From Bacteroides sp. (GTDB lineage: Bacteria > Bacteroidota > Bacteroidia > Bacteroidales > Muribaculaceae): 64,000 bases of DNA. Under the pieces are notes generated by a model. The model was not told the DNA's origin and searched no databases. It was given only the letters and a program-made list of their open reading frames with translations. Where the stretch lies: positions 1-64,000 of the forward strand of contig JAAVCP010000058.1 in the NCBI GenBank assembly GCA_014802265.1, written 5' to 3'. Shown one piece after another: positions 44,582 through 51,104 of this stretch; the first letter of the stretch is position 1, and each line of letters begins with the position of its first letter. Position numbers and translations under genes: made by a program.

Positions 44582-44733
44582 TACCCTTACGACACCAGCA
44601 TTAAGCATACTTATGATGCCTCCGGTATACTCACCGGAATTACAGATAAAACTACCGGAAGCCTACTGGATACTACAGCAGATAAACGCCAGGAATCAAG
44701 TGGAGAAGGAGCTTTACGGAAATGGTCTGAGTA
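44582..44733 (+). pseudogene. Possible Rhs/YD-repeat fragment
   Basis: One frame reads AYPYDTSIKHTYDASG, continuing ILTGITDKTTGSLLDTTAD, up to a stop at 44733. The TYDASGxLTGIT pattern resembles YD repeats of Rhs proteins. It is open to a stop on both sides, about 45 codons, and lies just upstream of the first paralogue. Another frame of the same bases could extend that paralogue, so coding evidence is weak. I read it as scrap left by recombination. Confidence 0.4.
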
Positions 44734-44804
44734 GAAAGCCGATTCTGTATTTTGGTAAATTACATGGTGTTCCTATTTCCCTTAATAAAATTCTAATTAA
44801 AGTT

Positions 44805-45284
44805 ATGATAGACAAGTTGAATGAAATGGATAGGGAGCAGTTAATGAGAGTGAAGGATTGGTATATCACAGCATTCGGATTTTTCCGGGATTATGCTCCT
44901 AATGCTGCAGTGAGAGACTGTATGGATCACTATATAACTTCTATGGATAGATTCTTTGCAGAGAGAATATTGAAAGGTAATAAAACTGCCATGAGAGGTT
45001 TTAAGATGGCGTTCAATGATCTTATTGATGATTGCAGGGGTCTTTCACCGGTGGATCGAAAAAGGCTGAATGATATCCTTAGGGAGAAGTTTGGATATGA
45101 TCTTAATGATGCGGATAAGAAGCAGGCAAAGAAGATTGAGACTATACTGACCCGTGGGAAACTGCGCAGCGATATAGAGTATTATCTTGCGAAGGAGTGG
45201 GTGGATCATTTGCTATGGACTGGTGTGGCTGGAGATGAGGAGAAAGCAAAGAAACTTGATGAATTGCTCGGCGATTATGAGTAG
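44805..45284 (+). CDS. Array paralogue 1, putative immunity protein, C-terminally truncated
   Basis: A 159-residue helical cytosolic protein, one of five full-length paralogues in this island; no named family recognised. The N-terminal half (DKLNEMDREQLMRVKDWYIT) matches the start of paralogue 2, so ATG 44805 is chosen over 44613, whose extra 64 residues have no counterpart. The C-terminal half carries the shared core REKFGYDLNDADKKQ, ILTRGKLRSDIEYYLAKEW and VDHLLW. The stop TAG at 45282 stands where the others read CAG (Gln). The following 16 codons still encode the shared tail RVVAKMEKASKRKEEL, so a point mutation shortened the protein. Presence beside a toxin tip suggests immunity, which is inference. 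Confidence 0.72.
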   Translation: MIDKLNEMDREQLMRVKDWYITAFGFFRDYAPNAAVRDCMDHYITSMDRFFAERILKGNKTAMRGFKMAFNDLIDDCRGLSPVDRKRLNDILREKFGYDLNDADKKQAKKIETILTRGKLRSDIEYYLAKEWVDHLLWTGVAGDEEKAKKLDELLGDYE

Positions 45285-45329
45285 AGGGTAGTAGCGAAAA
45301 TGGAGAAAGCCAGCAAGAGAAAAGAGGAG
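45041..45329 (+). repeat. Type A 3' repeat of the paralogue array (copy 1)
   Basis: 289 bases running from the middle of paralogue 1 past its stop. They are co-linear, without indels, with 45703-45991 in paralogue 2 and 50679-50967 in paralogue 5. Many synonymous sites are also identical. The upstream halves of the same genes diverge strongly. This contrast points to recent gene conversion or cassette exchange at the 3' end. Confidence 0.85.
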
Positions 45330-45355
45330 TTATGAGGAGATGATGAGTTATTAAA

Positions 45356-45400
45356 ATGGCAAAGAAATTAAGTGAGTTTATCAAATCAATACTTTGGTAA
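45356..45400 (+). pseudogene. Remnant of a sixth array paralogue
   Basis: MAKKLSEFIKSILW then stop. The first seven residues and their DNA (AAGAAATTAAGTGAG) match the starts of paralogues 3 and 5 (MVKKLSEAQ, MAKKLSDDK). The preceding GTTATTAAAATGG also matches the leader of paralogue 3. The body of the gene is deleted. Confidence 0.6.
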
Positions 45401-45466
45401 AATAGCAGACTATACTGGCATTTATAAGCCTTAATTTTAAGTTCTAAATTTAATAATTATTCTATT

Positions 45467-45994
45467 ATGTTTGACAGATTGAATGAAATGAATCAAGAGC
45501 AGTTGCAGGTGGTTAGAGACTGGTTTTTTACAGTTTCGAAATTTTATAGAGATTTGGATCCTGATCCTATTATGAGAGGATATAGGGATGAGTTTATGAT
45601 ATTTATGAAAGATTTATTTGAGGAGAAAATTTTTAGGGGAAATAAAACTGCATTAAAAGGTCTTAAAATGGTCATAAATGACCTTATTGATATTTGCAGG
45701 AGTCTTTCACCTACGGATAGAAAAAGGCTGAATGACATTCTTAGGGAGAAGTTTGGGTATGACCTTAATGATGCGGATAAGAAGCAGGCAAAGAAGATTG
45801 AGACTATACTGACTCGTGGGAAACTGCGCAGCGACATAGAGTATTATCTTGCGAAGGAGTGGGTGGATCATTTGTTATGGAGTGGTGGGGCAGGTGATGA
45901 GGAGAAGGCTCGAAGACTTGATGAATTGCTGGGGGAGTATGAGCAGAGGGTGGCAGCGAAGATGGAGAAAGCCAGCAAGAGAAAAGAGGAGTGA
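45467..45994 (+). CDS. Array paralogue 2, putative immunity protein
   Basis: A 175-residue, charged, all-helical protein. N-terminal half: FDRLNEMNQEQLQVVRDWFF, then the variable region to about residue 80 (FMKDLFEEKIFRGNKTALKG). C-terminal half is the shared core (LSPTDRKRLNDILREKFGYD, TRGKLRSDIEYYLAKEWVDH) and tail (EQRVAAKMEKASKRKEE). It is closest to paralogue 1 over the entire length, consistent with tandem duplication. No signal peptide, membrane segment or catalytic motif is seen. It lies 69 bases before paralogue 3. Function unknown; immunity role inferred from the array next to an Rhs toxin tip. Confidence 0.75.
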   Translation: MFDRLNEMNQEQLQVVRDWFFTVSKFYRDLDPDPIMRGYRDEFMIFMKDLFEEKIFRGNKTALKGLKMVINDLIDICRSLSPTDRKRLNDILREKFGYDLNDADKKQAKKIETILTRGKLRSDIEYYLAKEWVDHLLWSGGAGDEEKARRLDELLGEYEQRVAAKMEKASKRKEE

Positions 45995-46062
45995 AGATGA
46001 GATGATAAGTTTATCAAGCGGTGAATGTTGATGTAATCTGTAATAATTAATGGGTTATTAAA

Positions 46063-46551
46063 ATGGTAAAGAAATTAAGTGAGGCACAGCTGAAAGAGCT
46101 GACCTTTAAGAGGGATTGGTGTCTGGCGGTAATAGAGGGTATTGGCAAGGTATGCCCCGCGTCAGAATGCAATTTCATTGTTACCGAATTTCCTCCAATT
46201 ATAAATAAAACATTTGATAAGATGGATATGAGAGGTATGCGAGTATTGTATGATGATATAAATGATATAGAAGACGCTCTTACTCCTTCTCAATTGATAG
46301 AGCTTAACCGGATTTTGCGGGAGCGTTTTGGACAGGATTTGACCACCGCCAACAATCGTCTTGGGAATAAGGCTGACTCGATAATCAAAAGGGGCAAAAT
46401 TAGAAATGATGAGGAGTATTACCAGATGAAACCGTATGTTGACCATTTGCTATGGACCGGTGTGGCTGGAGATGAGGAAAAGGCTAAGATACTTGATAAG
46501 TTGCTTTATGAGTATGAGCAGAGGGTGGCAGCGAAGATGGAGAAAGGCTAA
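46063..46551 (+). CDS. Array paralogue 3, putative immunity protein, tail lost at junction
   Basis: A 162-residue member with the second (type B) core: NRILRERFGQDLTTANNRLG, SIIKRGKIRNDEEYYQMKPY and VDHLLWTGVAGDEEKAK. Its N-terminal half (VKKLSEAQLKELTFKRDWC) resembles paralogues 4 and 5 more than 1 and 2. The C terminus stops at KMEKG; the final NKRKEE-type tail of its relatives is missing. The sequence changes right there into the leader of the frameshifted ATPase gene, so the tail was probably removed when that gene arrived. Otherwise intact. Confidence 0.74.
   Translation: MVKKLSEAQLKELTFKRDWCLAVIEGIGKVCPASECNFIVTEFPPIINKTFDKMDMRGMRVLYDDINDIEDALTPSQLIELNRILRERFGQDLTTANNRLGNKADSIIKRGKIRNDEEYYQMKPYVDHLLWTGVAGDEEKAKILDKLLYEYEQRVAAKMEKG
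46300..46546 (+). repeat. Type B 3' repeat of the paralogue array (copy 1)
   Basis: 247 bases co-linear without indels with 49271-49517 in paralogue 4 and nearly identical to it. The identity starts abruptly at GAGCTTAACCGG, with the upstream coding sequence much more divergent. The copies lie about 3 kb apart on either side of the ATPase gene and the toxin tip. Confidence 0.85.
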
Positions 46552-46569
46552 GGTATTTCAAAATTGGGT

Positions 46570-46601
46570 TTTGTGTAATCGATAGATTTTTATTTACTTT
46601 G
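46570..46601 (+). promoter_or_regulatory. Promoter of the AAA-ATPase/PD-(D/E)XK gene
   Basis: TTTG (46570-46573), 21 bases, TACTTTG (46595-46601), close to the consensus. Transcription would begin about 46608, so the ATG at 46621 has a very short leader. The inserted gene thus carries its own promoter. Confidence 0.55.
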
Positions 46602-46620
46602 CATCTAAAATGCTGCAATT

Positions 46621-48182
46621 ATGGAAAAGCCTAAATATCCTGTGGGGATACAGACATTCTCTCAGATTCGTAAAAACGGATATGTGTATGTTGACAAGAC
46701 GGAATATATTTATGATCTTGTCACGAGAGGTAAATATTATTTCCTTAGCCGACCGCGCCGGTTCGGGAAAAGTCTGTTGCTGTCAACCATAGCTGCGCTT
46801 TTTAGAGGGGAGCGGGAGCTTTTTGATGGGCTTTACATTGCCGGCAAGGAGTGGGAGTGGGTTGAGCACCCGGTGTTTCATTTGGCTCTCAATGGTCAGG
46901 ATTACAATTCCGTAGAAAAACTTGATGAGACACTTCACAATAACATGGCACAATGGGAGGAGCATTACTATCTTCCAAAGGGAAATGTCTCCACGTCTGT
47001 GTCAACCAGATTCTTCAACTGCATTCGCAATGCACGGGAAGTCACGGGGAGAGATGTGGTGATCCTGATAGACGAGTATGACCAGCCACTGCTGCAAAAC
47101 ATAGAGCAGAGGAGGGAGGTGCTTCATCGGGATATGAGGGATAGGCTCCAGGCATTCTATTCCGTTTTGAAAGCTCAGGATCAGTATATACGCTTCAGTA
47201 TGCTGTCCGGTATCTCAAAGTTCAGTAAGCTGAGCGTGTTCAGTGGACTCAACAACCTGAATGACATCTCCCTTGACGTTACCATGAATGCCATCTGCGG
47301 CATAAGCGAGAGCGAGTTGAGCCGGGATTTTTGTATAGGAATTGAGCAGCTTGCCGAGACGGAGGGCATGTCGGTTGCAGAGACTAAGGAGAGACTGAAA
47401 AAGGAGTATGACGGGTATCATTTTGCTGAGACAGGGGAAGGCATCTACAATCCGTTCAGCTTGCTCAAGACTTTCGACAAGGATAAGTTCAGTCACTATT
47501 GGATAGAGTCAGGCACTCCCTCTTTCCTAATTAACCTGATAAGGGAAAGGGACTGGGACTTGGCAAGGATTGGAGGCTCAACCTGCACCGAGCTTGACCT
47601 CAGGGGATCTGACAGGTATCTGACCAACCCATACCGTTGCTTTACCAGAGCGGTTACCTGACTATAAAAGGGTATGACAAGGAATTTAAGGAGTATGTCC
47701 TTGATTATCCGAATGAGGAGGTTGCGGAGGGGTTTGCCTATGACCTTCTCAGGGACTACTCAGGCAATGATGGGGCGGTCTCTTTTATCAGCCGGTTTGT
47801 CAGGGACGTACGAAAAGGGGATGCCGAGGCTTTTATGATCAAACTGCAGTCGCTGCTTGCCGACATACCATATGACCAGATACTTGACCGGGAACTTCAC
47901 TATGAGAATATGATGTACCTGGTGATGAAGCTGATGGGGTTCTATGCCCGGACGGAATACAAGACCTCCAACGGGCGCATAGACATGGTTGTCAGGACAG
48001 ACCTTTATGTCTACGTTATGGAGTTCAAGCTACACGGCAGTGCGGAGGAAGCCATGAACCAGATTCGCGAAAAAGACTATTTTCTACCGTTTCGGAATGA
48101 AGGAAAAGAAATAATCCTTATTGGAGCGACTTTTAATGACGATAAACGCCGTCTTGGGTTCTGGCTCATCGATAAATTGTGA
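46621..48182 (+). pseudogene. AAA-ATPase-like / PD-(D/E)XK nuclease protein, frameshifted
   Basis: A gene of the AAA-ATPase-like (PF09820) plus PDDEXK_9 (PF08011) family, common in many copies in Bacteroidetes. The N terminus KPKYPVGIQTFSQIRKNGYV, Walker A-like SRPRRFGKSLLLST, and VVILIDEYDQPLL (Walker B) are intact. The frame shifts near 47630: LTNP is followed in one frame by YRCFTRAVT-stop, whereas the correct sequel LLYQSGYLTIKGYDKEF is in the next frame. One base is missing in or beside the CCC run at 47628-47630; restoring it gives the expected NPIPLLYQSGY. The nuclease part (ELHYENMMYLVMKLMGF, NGRIDMVVRTDLYVYVMEFK) is intact. Rebuilt length ~520 residues is normal. The defect may be real or a sequencing error. 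Confidence 0.85.
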
Positions 48183-48979
48183 ATTTCGCTTCGGCGGATG
48201 CCAATCTATTTGCGAGTCTTTTTAAGCATACCTTCTCACAGGGTTGGATTGAGGGATTGCAGGGTGGCAACGTTCTTCATGGATTCTTGTCGGGAGCTGT
48301 CGCTAAACTTGGCGGAAATCTAATTGACACACATTGCAGGAAAATAGGGGTGGTGGGTATGGTCATCGCCAACTCGATGCTTACCGGCACTGTGGATGAG
48401 ATTGGGGGTGGTAAGTTTGCCAACGGAGCTATCACGGGTGCGTTCTCATATCTGTTTAATGAGACGCTTCACCGTACGCCGCCACAGGAGGAGACAAGTT
48501 CTTCCGAGCTGTGGGCAACGGCTGGGGCAATAGCACTGACAGCCTCTGCAATTGATGGCCCATTACCGGTGGGTGACATAATAGGAGCAGGTGTCATGGC
48601 GGGAGCTTTAATCTATGACCTTACTCACAGAATCTATCTAACGTATGTTTTGATTAATCATGAAACAAAACAATATTATATAGGACGTACTAGTGGAGTA
48701 GGAACGCCTTACCAAGTGTTTATGCGTCGTTACTGCAATCATCATATGAGAGGATTTGGTTTTGTACCCTATAAAATTGATAAATTTAAGCCAGGAATTC
48801 AAGGTTATAGAGCAATTCGTGGTCGTGAACAACAATTAATTGATTTCTATGGTGGAATTGGAGATCCTAAAGTAGCTAATTCAATTAGAGGAGTTGCAGA
48901 ACGGAATCGCCGAGGAAGGAGGTACCATATGTTATCTAATAGATATTTTGGTAATATTGCTCCATATACAGGAAAGTAA
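48179..48979 (+). CDS. 3' tip of an Rhs-type polymorphic toxin with GIY-YIG-like nuclease domain
   Basis: A 266-residue open frame starting at GTG that overlaps the ATPase stop; the true 5' part is missing. Residues 1-95 match the pre-toxin segment of Bacteroidetes Rhs proteins (HTFSQGWIEGLQGGNVLHGF, GTVDEIGGGKFANGAITGAF). A short hydrophobic linker follows (residues ~110-150). The C-terminal ~110 residues read YVLINHETKQYYIGRTSG, with Tyr156, Tyr166-Tyr167-Ile168-Gly169 and Arg170, and later RGREQQLIDFYGG with Glu217: the GIY-YIG pattern of two Tyr strands, an Arg and a late Glu. It is a likely DNA- or RNA-cutting toxin domain. Without the Rhs shell and N-terminal trafficking domain it is probably an orphan cassette. 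Paralogue 4 follows after 54 bases. Confidence 0.72.
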   Translation: MNFASADANLFASLFKHTFSQGWIEGLQGGNVLHGFLSGAVAKLGGNLIDTHCRKIGVVGMVIANSMLTGTVDEIGGGKFANGAITGAFSYLFNETLHRTPPQEETSSSELWATAGAIALTASAIDGPLPVGDIIGAGVMAGALIYDLTHRIYLTYVLINHETKQYYIGRTSGVGTPYQVFMRRYCNHHMRGFGFVPYKIDKFKPGIQGYRAIRGREQQLIDFYGGIGDPKVANSIRGVAERNRRGRRYHMLSNRYFGNIAPYTGK

Positions 48980-49033
48980 ATCCTGATTATTGGAGTTAAT
49001 ATGAAAAAACCGTATAACTAAATATAGATTAAG

Positions 49034-49540
49034 ATGAAAAAGGAATTAACAGAAGAAAAGAGAAAGGAGTTACTTTTTAAATATCAGTGGTGTGAAGTAA
49101 TAATTCAATGGCTAAAACAAATCTGTGATAATAAAGATGAAAAGGAGTCTTTAGAGGATGACTTAAGAATTAGCAAAGATACATATGAAGACAATGATAT
49201 AAGAGGTATGCGCTCCTTATATAATGATACCAATGAGATGTGTGGTGCCTTAAGAGTTTCTGAACAGCTAGAGCTTAACCGGATTTTGCGGGAGCGTTTT
49301 GGACAGGATTTGACCACCGTTAACAATCGTCTTGGGAAGAAGGCTGACTCGATAATCAAAAGGAGTAAAATTAGAAATGATGAGGAGTATTATCAGATGA
49401 AACCGTATGTGGATCATTTGCTATGGACCGGTGTGGCTGGAGATGAGGAGAAGGCTCGGGAACTTGATAAGTTGTTCTATGAGTATGAGCAGAGGGTAGC
49501 AGCGAAGATGGAGAAAGCCAACAAGAGAAAAGAGGAGTGA
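49034..49540 (+). CDS. Array paralogue 4, candidate cognate immunity gene of the toxin tip
   Basis: A 168-residue charged helical protein. N-terminal half KKELTEEKRKELLFKYQWCE is distinct from all others; the type B core follows (NRILRERFGQDLTTVNNRLG, KPYVDHLLWTGVAGDEEKAR), then the full tail EQRVAAKMEKANKRKEE. It begins 54 bases after the toxin-tip stop, exactly where an immunity gene is expected in Rhs loci, so this member has the best claim to be the cognate immunity protein. Direct evidence is lacking. The 247-base repeat (49271-49517) is nearly identical to that in paralogue 3. Confidence 0.76.
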   Translation: MKKELTEEKRKELLFKYQWCEVIIQWLKQICDNKDEKESLEDDLRISKDTYEDNDIRGMRSLYNDTNEMCGALRVSEQLELNRILRERFGQDLTTVNNRLGKKADSIIKRSKIRNDEEYYQMKPYVDHLLWTGVAGDEEKARELDKLFYEYEQRVAAKMEKANKRKEE

Positions 49541-49566
49541 AAGGCAGATGATTAAGTAAGGAGGAG

Positions 49567-50403
49567 ATGATTAGAAGTGGTGTAATTATGATGTTGTGTT
49601 TGGGGGTATGGCTTTATGGTTATTCCTTTCAGGGTAAGATGTGGGGTGGTGACTGTTGTTCGGGGGCACATATGGAGGACGAGACTTTGAATTCTGTCGG
49701 GGATATTACTGTGTATACAAGATTGATGGAGAAGAAGGAGTGGGTAAATCATCTGACGAATGATACTGAACACACGACAGAATATATGGTCTATTTCACG
49801 GAGAGGGAGGACACTCTGAATACTTTCTATCGGCTGCATCAGTCTGATAGATATAAGGGGCTGGGAGTCAATGTGAGATTTTCTCAGGACTCCCGTCTCC
49901 GCACTTATCTGTCTACGGAAGAGTGTGATACTTTAATTGTAAGAGATAACAAACTACCGGAGCCTACTCCGTATAGACAGCTGACTTATCCGCAGCAGAT
50001 ATCGTTGTTTGGTAAGTGGGTTGAGTCAACCTATGACAGTGATGGCTTTCCGGGTATCCGCTATATTGACTGGCAGATGGGGATGAGCGGTGACCTTGAT
50101 GTGGAGATTGCTCAGGAGTTTTTCAAGCACAAGAAACCGAGGACACATGATAATCTCAAAGAGGCGGTTGTAAGGAGCAGGCTTACTCATGACCTTGACA
50201 GCATTTTAGGGATCTATGGTATGAGAATTGGAGGGAGTATTATCTCGGAGACATTATGGTGTGAGGTAGACAGGAAGGAGTTTGTAGAGCATAATGCAGA
50301 GCTTTCGTATGACCACAATGATATACCGAAGAAGCTACTGCAGTTTTATCCTGTTTTTTCTGTTGAGCCAACCGATAGCATTGCGCAACCATGGTTAAAA
50401 TGA
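49567..50403 (+). CDS. Unknown protein with N-terminal membrane/signal segment
   Basis: A 278-residue protein I do not recognise. Residues ~5-22 are hydrophobic (GVIMMLCLGVWLYGYSF) and may be a signal peptide or anchor, with a Cys pair shortly after (GGDCCSG). The rest is hydrophilic, mixed alpha/beta, rich in Tyr, Asp and Trp (YTRLMEKKEWVNHLTNDTEH, PGIRYIDWQMGMSGDLDVEI). The gene lies between array paralogues 4 and 5 with gaps of 26 and 39 bases. AGGAGG precedes the ATG by only two bases; ATG 49588 is an alternative with more normal spacing from the same AGGAGG. It may be a toxin-related or immunity-related cargo of the island. Confidence 0.6.
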   Translation: MIRSGVIMMLCLGVWLYGYSFQGKMWGGDCCSGAHMEDETLNSVGDITVYTRLMEKKEWVNHLTNDTEHTTEYMVYFTEREDTLNTFYRLHQSDRYKGLGVNVRFSQDSRLRTYLSTEECDTLIVRDNKLPEPTPYRQLTYPQQISLFGKWVESTYDSDGFPGIRYIDWQMGMSGDLDVEIAQEFFKHKKPRTHDNLKEAVVRSRLTHDLDSILGIYGMRIGGSIISETLWCEVDRKEFVEHNAELSYDHNDIPKKLLQFYPVFSVEPTDSIAQPWLK

Positions 50404-50442
50404 GATGAGTTAATATATGTAATAATCGTTAGAGCGTTAACA

Positions 50443-50991
50443 ATGGCTAAGAAATTAAGTGATGATAAATTGAAGGAACTCAGTTTCAAATTGGACTGGG
50501 TAAAAACTATAATGGAATTTGAAGTTGAATTGTTTCCGAATGCAATTGATAATTTTAAGTGGACTATTCGAAATATAAAAGAAGGCGGTATTTTTAGGGA
50601 GAAAGTATTGCAAGGGAATAGGAATTTCATCAGTGGATTTAATCAGTGTTATAACGATACGATTGAAATGTGTCGGGATTGGTCTCCGGAGGATCGTAAA
50701 AAATTGAATGGGATACTGAAAGAGAAGTTTGGATATGACCTTAATGATGCGGATAAGAAGCAAGCGAATAAGGTTGAGTCTATACTGACCCGTGGAAAAC
50801 TGCGCAGTGACACAGAGTATTATCTTGCAAAGGAGTGGGTAGATCATTTGCTATGGAACGGTGTGGTAGAAGATGAGGAGAAGGCGCGGAGACTTGATGA
50901 ATTGCTTGGGGAGTATGAGCAGAGGGTAGTGGCGAAGATGGAGAAAGCCAATAAGAGAAAAAAGGAGGAAAGAGCAGATGATAAATTTTAA
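50443..50991 (+). CDS. Array paralogue 5, putative immunity protein
   Basis: A 182-residue helical protein. N-terminal half AKKLSDDKLKELSFKLDWVK is like paralogue 3, but the middle (FKWTIRNIKEGGIFREKVLQ) is unique. The C-terminal half is the type A core (LKEKFGYDLNDADKKQANKV, TRGKLRSDTEYYLAKEWVDH) with a longer tail, ANKRKKEERADDKF. It therefore combines a type B-like start with a type A end, a visible mosaic. It closes the array and is followed by a strong terminator at 51041-51089. Confidence 0.75.
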   Translation: MAKKLSDDKLKELSFKLDWVKTIMEFEVELFPNAIDNFKWTIRNIKEGGIFREKVLQGNRNFISGFNQCYNDTIEMCRDWSPEDRKKLNGILKEKFGYDLNDADKKQANKVESILTRGKLRSDTEYYLAKEWVDHLLWNGVVEDEEKARRLDELLGEYEQRVVAKMEKANKRKKEERADDKF

Positions 50992-51040
50992 AGGGGTGAT
51001 TGAGAAATAATAAATTCCGGTTACGGAAGAGACCAGGAGG

Positions 51041-51089
51041 AAAAAGATGTAGCCAAACACTTGTTGCGAGTGTTTGGCTACATCTTTTT
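51041..51089. terminator. Bidirectional terminator closing the toxin/immunity island
   Basis: Arms 51041-51061 and 51069-51089 are exact complements of 21 bases (core GATGTAGCCAAACACT) around a 7-base loop. A's precede and T's follow, so it can stop both the array transcript and the convergent galM transcript. Confidence 0.87.
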
Positions 51090-51104
51090 AATGACTCCGG
51101 ATAT

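Noticed and set aside
44613..44804. 64-residue N-terminal extension of array paralogue 1
   Set aside because: The other paralogues have no such extension and paralogue 2 starts at the position equivalent to 44805. The bases also read as a YD-repeat-like scrap in another frame.
44174..51104. CRISPR or insertion-sequence interpretation of the repeats in the island
   Set aside because: The repeats are long, lie inside protein-coding genes and have no regular short spacing; no transposase gene or terminal inverted repeat was found.
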